Shown piece after piece: positions 1-8,723 of a DNA stretch of 64,000 nucleotides; position 1 is the first letter of the stretch, and every line of letters starts with the position of its first letter. The notes under the pieces are model-generated. The model was not told where the DNA came from. It did not search any database and worked only from the letters and a program-made list of their open reading frames with translations. The stretch is from JANWVO01 sp964458495 (GTDB lineage: Bacteria; Acidobacteriota; Terriglobia; Bryobacterales; Bryobacteraceae), in the NCBI GenBank assembly GCA_964458495.1, contig CAYWJB010000009.1, positions 62,001-126,000 of the forward strand, read 5' to 3'. The position numbers were made by a program, and so were the translations under genes.

Positions 1-255
1 CGCTGAATCCCACACGAACGCGTGGCCCGGAGGATCCCAGGATTCTTTCACGGGCCGGGAATCCGACATCCGGATTTCTCTCGCAGCATCCAGGACAGCC
101 GCCATCACTTCTCCAAGAGCCAGATCCAGCTCGTGCAGCCGGTCCTGGATTCGTGGATGCAATTCCACATAGCCTTTCTCGACCGCGAGAAGAAACCGGC
201 GGAGGGCCGTTTCAGCCCGCCCGGCATCCGGATGCTTCCTTCGGGGGCGTCTCAT
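1..255 (-). CDS. Hypothetical protein, 3' end cut by the window edge
   Basis: An 85-codon open frame reads from ATG at 255 off the left edge of the window. The start is preceded by a purine-rich GAGGGGGCGGG stretch that could bind the ribosome. The N-terminus is very basic (MRRPRRKH) and the rest is predicted helical, with many Leu, Ala and Glu residues. I do not recognise the family and see no signal peptide or metal motif. A perfect 18-bp palindrome lies just upstream and could be its operator. Small regulated proteins of this kind are often toxin or antitoxin components, but nothing in the visible part proves that. Without the C-terminus no function can be assigned. Confidence 0.5.
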   Translation of the reverse strand, partial: MRRPRRKHPDAGRAETALRRFLLAVEKGYVELHPRIQDRLHELDLALGEVMAAVLDAAREIRMSDSRPVKESWDPPGHAFVWDSA

Positions 256-268
256 TGCCCGCCCCCTC

Positions 269-286
269 TGGTATCATTTGATACCA
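269..286. promoter_or_regulatory. 18-bp palindrome, possible operator
   Basis: The sequence TGGTATCA-TT-TGATACCA has 8-bp perfect arms around a 2-base centre. It sits 14 bp upstream of the start codon at 255, where a dimeric repressor would block transcription. No other gene is visible between 256 and 498, so this palindrome is the only clear structure there. The binding protein is unknown. Confidence 0.45.
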
Positions 287-498
287 AATTCAGCTGCTCG
301 TCAAGCTTGAGCACCATTAACACGTTGAAAATACAGCAAAAATAACTCCCTATACCCACGGACGGCACCACTGACGGCAAGCCGCTTCTGAGAGGTCGAC
401 ACATGCACGTTGGTGTCGAAGGTATCATTGGTCGCCCCAGCCCGCAGCAGAATGAGCGGCTCGTAAGGGGCCGCTCCTCGCAGGGCAGGCGCCGAGCT

Positions 499-1467
499 TT
501 ACTCAAGCAGATGCGGATAGGCCGCCATCACGCGGTCGATCTCCTCCATCTGTCCCGGCGACAGGTCTTCGTGCGGATCCAGGCACGCCCGTGACGCCAT
601 GCGCCCCTGCCGCACGAGCACCTCGTGGATGCCGGCGATGCAGCCGCAGAAGCCGTTGGCGGCGTCGAACAACGCGGCGTTCAGGTCGGTGAGCTGCGCG
701 CCCAGAGAGAGAAGCAGCGACGGGTTCTGCCCCTCGTGGATGCGGCGCAGCAGCGCGACGGCGCTTTTCGTCCCCACCGCCCACTGCCCCAGCAGGCCGC
801 CGCGAATGCGCAGCGTCACGCCGTTGAAGTGGAACGGCGTCAGCAGGTCGGCGACGATGTTGTCGTCGTTGCCCGTGTACAGAGCGATGTCGCGGGCGCG
901 GCCGCTGTCGGCCACGGCGCGAACGGCGTCGATCGTCTGATACCGGTTGAACGGCGCGATCTTGATCGCCACCAGGCACTCCAGCTCCGCGGCGTGCCGC
1001 CAGAATTCATACGGCAACACGCGCCCGCCCACCGCCGGCTGCAAGTAAAAGCCGAACACGGGGAGCACGCGCCCCACCTCGGCGATGTGCGCGGCAAGCT
1101 GGTCGACACTCGCTTCTTTCAACGCCGCGAGCGAAACCAGCCCGCAGTGGTAGCCTAGCGAGCGTGCCAGCTCCGCCTCCCGCAGCGCCTGTGCCGCTGC
1201 GCCGCAGATGCCGGCCACCAGCACAACGTCGCGGCCGCGCGCCTCTTCGGCGGCGGCGCGCAAGACAGGCTCCAACAGGTTGTGCTCCGCCGCGCGGATG
1301 GCAAACTGCGTGGTGTGCACGCCCACAGCCAGCCCGCCGGCGCCGGACTCGAGATAGTAGCGGGTGAGCGCGCGCTGGCGTTCCTCGTCAAAACGGCGGT
1401 CAGGCGTGAGGCACAGGGGATGGGCAGGGATGACGAGACCCTGCCGCAGACGGTCAAGCCAAGGCAT
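499..1467 (-). CDS. Dihydrodipicolinate synthase (DapA)-family aldolase/lyase
   Basis: A 322-residue TIM-barrel enzyme of the DHDPS/NAL superfamily, close to the usual family length of about 300. The Schiff-base Lys is probably the one in VAIKIAPF (about residue 168). The Tyr in FGFYLQP takes the place of the catalytic Tyr of the family. The gene lies 3 nt downstream of an epimerase-like gene and in operon with a heparinase-like lyase. By context it is more likely a 2-keto-sugar-acid aldolase or dehydratase acting on uronate-derived products than the lysine-pathway DapA. That substrate assignment is inference; the fold assignment is solid. Confidence 0.85.
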   Translation of the reverse strand: MPWLDRLRQGLVIPAHPLCLTPDRRFDEERQRALTRYYLESGAGGLAVGVHTTQFAIRAAEHNLLEPVLRAAAEEARGRDVVLVAGICGAAAQALREAELARSLGYHCGLVSLAALKEASVDQLAAHIAEVGRVLPVFGFYLQPAVGGRVLPYEFWRHAAELECLVAIKIAPFNRYQTIDAVRAVADSGRARDIALYTGNDDNIVADLLTPFHFNGVTLRIRGGLLGQWAVGTKSAVALLRRIHEGQNPSLLLSLGAQLTDLNAALFDAANGFCGCIAGIHEVLVRQGRMASRACLDPHEDLSPGQMEEIDRVMAAYPHLLE

Positions 1468-1470
1468 GGT

Positions 1471-2490
1471 TCAGAACTTTCCTTCTCGCATTTCAAAGTG
1501 GGTCGGCTTGCCGTGAAGCGGGCCGCCGCGCAGGATCCACGCGGCGGTCAGGTCGATCAGGTCCTGCGCCCTCAGTGACGGCAGCCCGAACAGGCGGTGG
1601 CACAGCGAAGCGTTGTTGAGCAGCGCTGTAGGGTGCTCCGCGCCCACAAAGCGCGGCTCCACGCCGAACCGCTTGCCGAACTCGCGCGCGATGTCGCGGA
1701 CGCGCAGCGTCTCCGGACCGGTGAGATTCAGGATGAACGGCGGCGATTCCGCACGGTGAAGAGCGCGCAGCGCGACCGAATTCGCGTCCCCCTGCCAAAT
1801 GACGTTCACATGGCCCATGTTCAGATCCACGGGCTGCCTGTCGCGCACCTTCAGGGCGATGTCCACAAGCACGCCATAGCGCAGCTCGACAGCATAATTC
1901 AGCCGCAGCAGCGCAACCGGCGTGCCGTAGGTCCGGGAGACGTAATCGAACATTCGCTCGCGCCCAAGCACCGACTGCGCGTACTCGCCGACCGGGTCCG
2001 GCGGCGTCTGCTCGGTGGCGCCGCCGCTCGAAACCGGCACCAGCGGATATACGTTGCCGGAAGAGAACGCGACCATGCGCGACTCGCGCCAGCGGTGCGC
2101 CACCAGCCCGGGCAGATACGTGTTGATCGCCCACGTGAGCGAGGGATTGCCGGTGGAGCCGAACTTGCGCGCCGCCATGAAAATCACATTGGGCGCGTTG
2201 GGGAGGCGCTCAAGCGAGCCCGGCTCAAGCAGATCGCACTCGATGGTTTCGATCCCCCAGCCGCGGAGCTGGTCGCGCACCTGCGTTTCGGAGAAGCGGC
2301 TGACGGCGATGACCGCCGCCTTGTTCTCTGCCGCATCGAGAGCGCGCCGCGCGCGGTGCGCCAGCGACGGGCCCATCTTGCCCGCCGCGCCCAGGATGAG
2401 CAGCGGCCCCTCGAGCGTGCGCAGGGCGTCGATGTCCGCAGCCGACGGGGCGGAGAGCACGCTTTCGAGTTCAGACTCCGACGTGATCAT
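1471..2490 (-). CDS. NAD(P)-dependent epimerase/dehydratase family protein (atypical extended SDR)
   Basis: The start is set at ATG 2490 because it overlaps the stop of the upstream lyase gene as ATGA, giving 339 residues; a longer frame upstream lies inside that gene. The Rossmann motif GAAGKMG (about residue 34) fits the GxxGxxG of extended SDRs. The active-site region has SSGNVYP and then EYAQSV, so the Lys of the usual YxxxK motif is missing. It may be a non-redox nucleotide-sugar-binding member or use an altered mechanism. It is translationally coupled to the heparinase-like gene and followed after 3 nt by the DapA-like gene, so the three probably form one sugar-degradation unit. Confidence 0.8.
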   Translation of the reverse strand: MITSESELESVLSAPSAADIDALRTLEGPLLILGAAGKMGPSLAHRARRALDAAENKAAVIAVSRFSETQVRDQLRGWGIETIECDLLEPGSLERLPNAPNVIFMAARKFGSTGNPSLTWAINTYLPGLVAHRWRESRMVAFSSGNVYPLVPVSSGGATEQTPPDPVGEYAQSVLGRERMFDYVSRTYGTPVALLRLNYAVELRYGVLVDIALKVRDRQPVDLNMGHVNVIWQGDANSVALRALHRAESPPFILNLTGPETLRVRDIAREFGKRFGVEPRFVGAEHPTALLNNASLCHRLFGLPSLRAQDLIDLTAAWILRGGPLHGKPTHFEMREGKF

Positions 2491-4418
2491 TGCGTCCGGA
2501 TGACAAAAGTATATGCTCCCTGCGCGGGCGGCGCGGCAAGCCTCAGACGCAGGCGCCGCATCGCCTCGCCCCACACGGGCCGCAGGCGCGCGTCTTCCAC
2601 CGGGTGTTCATCCACCGCGGCTCCCAGCTGCGGGTCGTATTCGATGACGATCCGGCCGTCCAGCACGGCCCGGCCGGGCGACGCAAGACTCACCTTGCGC
2701 GGCGTGATGAAGTTCCACTCGACGGAATCCCTGCGGGCCAGCTCGAACGCGTCGCGCAGCACGACGCGGTTGGACTTGCGGTCGAGCGCGAGTTCACGCA
2801 GCCAGCGCGGGCAGCCCGCCTCCCGGGGATAGGCCGCGTGAATCTCCATCGACACCCGGCCCGGCTCGGCCCGGAAATTCCGCGCCTCATACTGGCGGCC
2901 CGCCGCCTGCATCACGCCGTTGATGGTCGGGCAATTGTGCCAGGCCGATTGCATCGTCCAGATCTCGTACCGGCGCGAAGAGAACGTCCTCGCCGTGTAT
3001 GTCTCCACGCCGATGTCGACCAGCGCCGGCTCGCCGTCGCAGAAGACGACGAAGTTGCCAACGTCGTTGTGGTTGTGGCTCTCCGCGTTGTGGCCGCCCT
3101 GTGCGGCGAGATAGAAACCGCGGTCCGACCCTTCCTGCAGGCGCGCGGTGCAGACCTGCGTGCCGGGCAGGATCACGTCGGCCACCAGCGGCGGGCGGGC
3201 CGACTGCGACGCCGCGCGGATGTCTTCGTAGTGGAACAGCGATTGAAGCGAGCGCCACATGGACTCGTGCACGGCGAGCCGCCGCGGATCCTTCTCCTGG
3301 CCCGCCAGCCATGCGCCGAAGGCCTGCATCCTGTCGTCGCGAACGCGCTGCCCGTAGCGCCACACGAGCACGGCGTCGGGGGTCACCTTCGCCGAGGCAT
3401 CGGCGAAGTTGAGATACCACGGGCCAGCGATGTGCGCGCGGTAAATGTAGGCACCCATTTCCCGGATCAGCGGCATGTCGTAGACGTCGATGGCGCCGCC
3501 GGAGGCCGAGCGCAGCAACTCGAGGCAATCGAACAGCGACGCGCCGGCGCGGCTCCAATAGCCGGGGCCTTCATCGCAGCCGCCGTCGTCGTGGTAGACG
3601 TCGAGGAACGCATCGAGCGAGCGCACGATCTTGTGCAGCGCGGCCGCGCGGCGGTCCGCGTCCGTTTCCACCAGCAACACGGAGCCGAGCCAGTTGGAGT
3701 TGATCCACGGGTTCCAGTTGTTCACCGCGCGCGAGCCGCTGAAGCCGAGCCACCAGAAATCGTCGCGCGCGAGCAACGGATCGAGGATGCGGCGGCGGAT
3801 TTCCATGTGGATGCGCGGCCGTGCGAGTTTGGAGAGCCCGTCGAGTTGGGGCCCCAGCAGGTAATCGATCCACGCCAGCGTCGCCGACGTTTCCGCGGCG
3901 AACAGGTCGACGATGGGCTCCGTGACATCGGGCAGCGTGTTGCCCGCCTTCTGCACGCCGATGTGCGCGGGCACGCCCCAGAAGGATTCTTCGCACGTCA
4001 GCCAGACGCCGTCGAGCACATCATCCAGGAAACGCCCGCGGCCGTCGATGCACTCGGCAAACGCCGCCAGCGTCAACCGGTCGCGGCGGGCGCGGCGCAC
4101 CCGCTCATAGCGCGAACGGGTGCCGCTGCGCGCGTAATCGAGAAACAGGCTGGCGGGCAGCGAGGGCCAGCTCTGGCCGAGCTGTTCCTCGGCTGCGGTG
4201 ACGGCCGACGTCTTCAGCTCGAGAGGCAGCGCCTGCCATGCAGCGCGGTCTTCCGCAGAAGGCCAGGGACGCCAGTCAGCGCGGGCGCGGACCGTGCGCC
4301 GCAACAGATCGGGGGAGATACGGCTCTGGAGCAACTTCTTTTCCGGAGGCGCGGGGCGCGGCTGCGCCAGCAGGGCGGCAGGGGCATTCAGGAAAACCCG
4401 GCGGCTGAAATCCATCAT
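2487..4418 (-). CDS. Heparinase II/III family protein, Tat-type signal
   Basis: A 643-residue protein, a usual length for heparinase II/III-like polysaccharide lyases, which have an alpha/alpha toroid and a C-terminal beta-sheet domain. The N-terminus has a twin-arginine pattern (SRRVFL) and a short hydrophobic stretch, suggesting Tat export. The C-terminal domain contains SHNHNDVGNF (about residues 440-450), the His/Asn-rich catalytic and metal-binding segment typical of the family, followed by a DIGVETY block. It is the first gene of a three-gene minus-strand operon with an epimerase-like and an aldolase-like enzyme. It likely cleaves an acidic polysaccharide or oligosaccharide outside the cytoplasm; the substrate cannot be read from sequence. 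Confidence 0.88.
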   Translation of the reverse strand: MMDFSRRVFLNAPAALLAQPRPAPPEKKLLQSRISPDLLRRTVRARADWRPWPSAEDRAAWQALPLELKTSAVTAAEEQLGQSWPSLPASLFLDYARSGTRSRYERVRRARRDRLTLAAFAECIDGRGRFLDDVLDGVWLTCEESFWGVPAHIGVQKAGNTLPDVTEPIVDLFAAETSATLAWIDYLLGPQLDGLSKLARPRIHMEIRRRILDPLLARDDFWWLGFSGSRAVNNWNPWINSNWLGSVLLVETDADRRAAALHKIVRSLDAFLDVYHDDGGCDEGPGYWSRAGASLFDCLELLRSASGGAIDVYDMPLIREMGAYIYRAHIAGPWYLNFADASAKVTPDAVLVWRYGQRVRDDRMQAFGAWLAGQEKDPRRLAVHESMWRSLQSLFHYEDIRAASQSARPPLVADVILPGTQVCTARLQEGSDRGFYLAAQGGHNAESHNHNDVGNFVVFCDGEPALVDIGVETYTARTFSSRRYEIWTMQSAWHNCPTINGVMQAAGRQYEARNFRAEPGRVSMEIHAAYPREAGCPRWLRELALDRKSNRVVLRDAFELARRDSVEWNFITPRKVSLASPGRAVLDGRIVIEYDPQLGAAVDEHPVEDARLRPVWGEAMRRLRLRLAAPPAQGAYTFVIRTQ

Positions 4419-4473
4419 GCGAGGAATCTATCTCACTTTCAGGGCTCAGGCAAAGCATGGATACTGAAACAGG

Positions 4474-4914
4474 ATGAAGCTGGTGCTGATGGTGGGGCTG
4501 CCGGGCTCGGGCAAGACCACGTGGCTCGAAAAGCAGGGCATCGGCGCGCTGTCGAGCGACCGCATGCGCGCGCTGATCACCGGTGATGAATCCAACCAGG
4601 ACGTGAACCGGCTGGTCTTCCGGCTGCTGCGCGAGATCGTGCGGATGCGCGCCGCCGCGGGCGTCGCCGAGACCTGGATCGACGCGACCTCGATCACGCG
4701 CCGCGAGCGGCGCGCCTGGATCCGCCTGGCCGAGCTGCTCGATTACGAAATCGAGGCGGTCTACATGGACGTGCCGCTTGAGGAGTGCAAGCGGCGCAAC
4801 CGTCTGCGCGAGCGCGTGGTGCCGGAAGAGGCGATGGACCGCATGGCGGCGCGGCTGGAGCTGCCGCGCGAGGAGGAAGGCTTTGCTAGGGTTCTTTGCG
4901 TGCGTAATTCATAA
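4474..4914 (+). CDS. P-loop kinase-like ATPase (polynucleotide kinase type)
   Basis: A 146-residue single-domain NTPase. The Walker A motif GLPGSGKT starts at residue 8, and SSDRMR and DATS follow, as in the zeta-toxin/polynucleotide kinase branch of P-loop kinases. A basic segment RRNRLRERVVP in the C-terminal third looks like the lid that positions phosphates. Divergent from the heparinase operon, with 55 bp between the starts. The substrate is unknown: small kinases of this group act on nucleic-acid ends, sugars or small metabolites. No partner gene follows on the same strand for almost 300 bp. Confidence 0.75.
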   Translation: MKLVLMVGLPGSGKTTWLEKQGIGALSSDRMRALITGDESNQDVNRLVFRLLREIVRMRAAAGVAETWIDATSITRRERRAWIRLAELLDYEIEAVYMDVPLEECKRRNRLRERVVPEEAMDRMAARLELPREEEGFARVLCVRNS

Positions 4915-5210
4915 GCGAGCCGGCTGACACAAGCGCGGCCCGTCATCCCGGCGCCCCGTACCGCAGGGGTGGGCGAATGCCGTAGCGGCAGGATCGCACA
5001 GGGGCCGCCCTTCCACTGTTGCCGAATGCGAGGAGCGGCATCCCCTGTGCTCACCGGACAGAATTCGGCTCGCCGGTAACACCTGCCGCCTCGGCGGATG
5101 AGTGGCTGCCTAGTCTGCCTTGATTCATTCGAGCGCAACCCTCATGAAAGTGCAGCCAAAGACGATTTTTGTCTTGACAAAATCACGGGCGGGGGGGGTA
5201 AAAGAAACTC
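4915..5210. other. Intergenic region with an inverted repeat and a G8 tract
   Basis: No convincing gene is present in these 296 bp. A perfect 9-bp inverted repeat GCACAGGGG (4996-5004) / CCCCTGTGC (5042-5050) with a 37-base loop lies in the middle; it has no T-run and is not a standard terminator. Near the right end a TTGACA hexamer (5174-5179) is a good -35 match. It is followed by a run of eight G (5191-5198) and a weak -10-like GGTAAA, just before the next gene. Confidence 0.4.
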
Positions 5211-5522
5211 ATGAAGTCACTCACCTCACGCTTCGAAATCCGGAACCGAATCGCCCGAATCGGGATAGTATGCATTCTGGGAATCATGGTTGGCGCGGGA
5301 ATCGCCTCAGGAGGCGGGTACCCTTGCACTCCAATGGTCAGCAGAGGCCGCATGAGCAGCTGTCTGAGCGTGGATTGCAATGGTACCTGGGTGTGGATGT
5401 GCGCAGTAGGATCCTGTTACGTGACCCCCGAGGAGGGGCAGCGCGGATGCGTGCCTCAGCCGGGGCAAAGTTGCGCGCTTTTCGGCTGTTACACCGTTTA
5501 CGGCTGCTATTCGTGCCCGTAG
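5211..5522 (+). CDS. Small cysteine-rich exported protein, unknown
   Basis: A 103-residue protein. Residues 1-32 form a basic N-region plus a hydrophobic segment (IGIVCILGIMVGAGIA) that reads as a signal peptide. The mature part of about 70 residues holds ten cysteines (in contexts such as YPC, VDC, WMC, GSC, FGC, YGC, YSC), with many aromatic residues and Gly. This suggests a small disulfide-bonded extracellular or periplasmic protein. No family is recognised. The start at ATG 5211 is preceded by AAAAGAAACT, a weak ribosome site. It is followed after 32 nt by another exported unknown protein on the same strand, so the two may be co-transcribed. Confidence 0.6.
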   Translation: MKSLTSRFEIRNRIARIGIVCILGIMVGAGIASGGGYPCTPMVSRGRMSSCLSVDCNGTWVWMCAVGSCYVTPEEGQRGCVPQPGQSCALFGCYTVYGCYSCP

Positions 5523-5554
5523 GAAGAATTGCGTAGACAAGAGAGGGAAACAAC

Positions 5555-6298
5555 ATGACGCACAGTAATCGGATTTTCACGGGCATAAGCCTGTTTGCCA
5601 TTTGCTGCGTTGGTACTTTTTTCGCGAGCCGCTGGATTGCCAGCCAAGTGGTTACGGCGCGCGCCCGGACAGTCATTCAGGGGAGGCCCTACACGATGAT
5701 GCAGATCACGGTGGGCAAGGGGAAGGACGGAACGGCAAAAGTCACCGAGCAGAGGACAGTTGCAGTCAACCGGGACGGGGCCGAAGTGTGGATCAGCACT
5801 TTCCCTGGCCACCCGGAATCCGGCCCGGTCCGCAGGATTGTCAGAAGCGACGGCAGAGCAACGATTGCTTTTGAGAAGTTTGCGCTGAGAATGACGGAGT
5901 ACATTCCCACCAGAGTGCTGCAAGCCAGAAGTAGTTACGCCGAGGATGCCGGCAAGGAGTGCCGTTTCTCCTTCGAAAAAGACCTTGGCCGTTCCAATCT
6001 CGCCGGCGTGGCCGTCAGCGTTTCGCAATACGAGCCCCTGAAGAACCGGCGCGAAACGGTTTGGCGCGCTTTGGAATACGCCTGTGTTCCTTTGGCGGTC
6101 CGGATCGAGGAGCTCGTGGATGGCCGCTGGGAGCTTTTTGCAGAATCCACAACCTCCTGGTTCCGTCCTGGCGATCCTTCCGCGGAATTGTTCGACGAGG
6201 CCTGGTTCGGCCGGCTCCAGGAGGTTTCGCCAGCGGAGGCGTTGCGCAGGATCGCCGCTGCCACAGGCGTAGGCGCCGTGGAGTGCCCGGCGTGCTAA
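5555..6298 (+). CDS. Membrane-anchored hypothetical protein
   Basis: A 247-residue protein starting at ATG after GAGAGGGAAACAAC, a reasonable ribosome site. One hydrophobic segment (residues 8-30) serves as signal or membrane anchor; the remainder is soluble and mixed alpha/beta, with no motif I recognise. It ends in ECPAC and a TAA at 6296-6298. In the same frame after the TAA there are 20 more sense codons, biased toward charged and polar residues (PAALEEIEQRYYRNQ), up to TGA at 6359. The protein may therefore once have been about 21 residues longer. It lies downstream of the Cys-rich protein and is convergent with the MFS gene. Confidence 0.6.
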   Translation: MTHSNRIFTGISLFAICCVGTFFASRWIASQVVTARARTVIQGRPYTMMQITVGKGKDGTAKVTEQRTVAVNRDGAEVWISTFPGHPESGPVRRIVRSDGRATIAFEKFALRMTEYIPTRVLQARSSYAEDAGKECRFSFEKDLGRSNLAGVAVSVSQYEPLKNRRETVWRALEYACVPLAVRIEELVDGRWELFAESTTSWFRPGDPSAELFDEAWFGRLQEVSPAEALRRIAAATGVGAVECPAC

Positions 6299-6372
6299 AA
6301 CCCCGCCGCGCTCGAGGAAATCGAACAGCGCTACTACCGCAACCAAACGCCCCAGCCCTGAGCGCGCCTGGC

Positions 6373-7686
6373 TCAGGCGAGGCCGTGCGGGGGCTGCTGC
6401 TGGTCACATCCGGCCGGTTTTCCTGTCAGATCTGCTTTCTGCGCAATTCCCCATAGTGCGGCAGGAAGCAGCCCCAGCAGCCCGGAACACACCGCCAGCG
6501 TGCGCACCGGAATGCCGAAGTCGATCAGCTCTCCCGCCGCGTAGCTGACCGCGCTCATGGTCAGGAACAGCCCGGCAAAATCGGCTGAGAACACGCGGCC
6601 GCGAAATTCGTCGTCCGTCATTTTGTGCAGCAGTGTGGTGGAGAACACCCACGCCATCGACGAGCCCGCATGGCCGATGGCGACATACAGGCAGGCCAGC
6701 CACAGAGCCGGCGCAAAGCCCAGGGCGGTGTAGGCTGCGGCTGTGATCAGAAAGGCGAAGAAGATGCCGGAGCGCATCTTCCGCTCGTCGTTCCTGGCCC
6801 AGTACCCGCTCGCGAATGACCCGATGAAGGCGCCCACGCCGCGGGCGCTGAACAGCAGGCTCATGCTGAGCGCGCCGCTGCCCTCGATGGGGAAGATGCG
6901 CTCGCCGAACACAGGCAGCAGCACCCAGTGCGCGCCGGTGAGCCCCATGCCGGCCTTGACGAGGAGCGTGGAGAGCCGGCCCGCGTGGCCGCGCACATAC
7001 TGAATGCCGTCCCAGATGGGTTTGAAGTCGAACAGGTCGGCCAGGCGAAAGGGCGGCAGGTTCGCGGCGTGCGTCTCGCGCACGCGCATGCGCAACAGCA
7101 ACAGAGCGGAAACGGCGAATGAGGCGGCGTTGATGGCGAAAACAGACGTCCGGCCAAACTTCCACAGGATCAGGCCGCCGAGTCCGCTGCCCAGAGCCAG
7201 GTTGATGGCCCAAGTGGACGAGGACAGCGCATTGGCCACCAGCAGCTTGTCGCGGGCAGCGACGATGTTCGGGATCAGCGCCGTGCGCCCCGGCTCGAAC
7301 AGCGCCCACATCACCGTCTCCGTGAACAGCAGGACCCAAACCAGCCAGACCTTGTCAGCCGAGGTCACCATCATCATGCCGAGCACGATGAAGATGCGCG
7401 CAATGTCGGCGGCCACCATGATGGCGCGGCGGTTGAGGCGGTCGTTGAGAACTCCGGCGGTGGGCGCCACCAGCACCTGCGGCAGCAGTTGCAGCACGAC
7501 GGCGATGCCCACGCTTTCGGCCTTGCCCGTCAGTTGCAGCAGCAACGAGTAGACGGCCACGGCGTAGAGCCAGTCGCCCAGTTCGCTCACCACCTGCGCC
7601 AGCCACAGCAGGCGGAAGTCGCGGTTCTCGCCGAGCAGGCGCAGGTAGGCGGCGAAGGAGAAAGAGGGTGCGCCTGCGGCCTCCAT
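6373..7686 (-). CDS. MFS transporter (EntS-like, MFS_3 type)
   Basis: A 437-residue polytopic membrane protein with about 10-12 hydrophobic helices. It opens with RDFRLLWLAQVVSELGDWLY, typical of the exporter branch related to EntS and macrolide efflux proteins. The loop between helices 2 and 3 contains GVLNDRLNRR, the MFS motif A region. It probably exports a small molecule by proton antiport; the substrate is unknown. It starts 6 nt downstream of the stop of trpS, so the two are likely co-transcribed, which is unusual company for a tRNA synthetase and probably only positional. Confidence 0.85.
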   Translation of the reverse strand: MEAAGAPSFSFAAYLRLLGENRDFRLLWLAQVVSELGDWLYAVAVYSLLLQLTGKAESVGIAVVLQLLPQVLVAPTAGVLNDRLNRRAIMVAADIARIFIVLGMMMVTSADKVWLVWVLLFTETVMWALFEPGRTALIPNIVAARDKLLVANALSSSTWAINLALGSGLGGLILWKFGRTSVFAINAASFAVSALLLLRMRVRETHAANLPPFRLADLFDFKPIWDGIQYVRGHAGRLSTLLVKAGMGLTGAHWVLLPVFGERIFPIEGSGALSMSLLFSARGVGAFIGSFASGYWARNDERKMRSGIFFAFLITAAAYTALGFAPALWLACLYVAIGHAGSSMAWVFSTTLLHKMTDDEFRGRVFSADFAGLFLTMSAVSYAAGELIDFGIPVRTLAVCSGLLGLLPAALWGIAQKADLTGKPAGCDQQQPPHGLA

Positions 7687-7692
7687 GCGCAG

Positions 7693-8679
7693 CTAGTCCG
7701 TGTAAATGCCCATGCGCTCTTTGACGAGGCGGACGGTGGAGTTCGCCACGGGCGAGACGCGTTCGGCGGACTCGCGCAGGATGCGCCTGAGATAGCCCGG
7801 CTCCCCGGTGATCTCGCGGTAGCGTTGCTGGACGGGCTCGAGACCCGCGACCACGGCTTCCGCCACGGTTTTCTTCAGGTCGCCATACCGCATGCCGGCG
7901 AAATGGGAGCGGATCTGCTCGTCCGTCCATCCGGTGAACGCCTGGTGGATGGTGAGCAGGTTGGCCACGCCGGGACCGAGATTGTCGAAATCCACGCCCG
8001 GAAGCGAGTCCGTGGTGGCGCGCATGATCTTCTTGCGGATCAGTTCCGGCGGGTCGAGCAGCCCGACGGCATGGTATGCGTTCGATTCGGACTTGCTCAT
8101 TTTCTTTTCCGGGTCGTCGAGGCCCATGATGCGCGCCCCCACGGCGGGCAGCCGCGTCTCCGGCATCACGAATGTTTCGCCGTAAAGCGAGTTGAAGCGC
8201 TGCGCGATGTCACGCGTCAACTCCAGGTGCTGTGTCTGGTCCTCGCCCACGGGCACGACATTGGCCTGATACAGCAGAATATCGGCCGCCATCAGCACCG
8301 GGTACTGGAGCAGCCCGTCGCCAACCGACTCCTGTTTGGCCGCCTTGTCCTTGAATTGCGTCATGCGCTCGAGCCAGCCAAGCGGCGTGACGCAGGTGAG
8401 CAACCAGCACAGCTCGGCGTGCGCGGGCACTGTGGACTGGATCACGATCGAGCTGATCGAGGGATCAATGCCGGCGGCGAGAAACAGCGCGGCGGTTTGC
8501 TCGATCTTGCCGCGCAGCTCCGCGGGATCCTGATACACCGTGATGGCGTGCAGATCGACAATGCAGAAGACGCACTCGTAGTCGTGCTGGAGCCGCACCC
8601 AGTTCTTCAGGGCGCCCAGATAGTTGCCGATGTGGAGGTTTCCGGTCGGCTGAATGCCGGACAGAACTCTTGGTTTCAT
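7693..8679 (-). CDS. trpS: Tryptophan--tRNA ligase
   Basis: The start is ATG 8679, giving MKPRVLSGIQPTGNLHIGNYLGA, where bacterial TrpS proteins begin; the 96 open codons upstream are low-complexity and not part of the enzyme. The length is 328 residues, normal for TrpS. The class I signatures are the HIGH-type LHIG near residue 16 and KMSKS later in the protein (KKMSKSESN). It charges tRNA-Trp with tryptophan in the cytoplasm. It is divergent from the RNA methyltransferase gene with a 44-bp gap that must contain both promoters. Confidence 0.97.
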   Translation of the reverse strand: MKPRVLSGIQPTGNLHIGNYLGALKNWVRLQHDYECVFCIVDLHAITVYQDPAELRGKIEQTAALFLAAGIDPSISSIVIQSTVPAHAELCWLLTCVTPLGWLERMTQFKDKAAKQESVGDGLLQYPVLMAADILLYQANVVPVGEDQTQHLELTRDIAQRFNSLYGETFVMPETRLPAVGARIMGLDDPEKKMSKSESNAYHAVGLLDPPELIRKKIMRATTDSLPGVDFDNLGPGVANLLTIHQAFTGWTDEQIRSHFAGMRYGDLKKTVAEAVVAGLEPVQQRYREITGEPGYLRRILRESAERVSPVANSTVRLVKERMGIYTD

Positions 8680-8723
8680 GCTGAAGTGAAAATGAAGGGC
8701 TCCTATTATCGTAAAGGACGGGC

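Noticed and set aside
252..506. An 84-codon minus-strand frame between the first two genes
   Set aside because: It overlaps the ends of both neighbours, has no ribosome site or domain and looks like open intergenic sequence.
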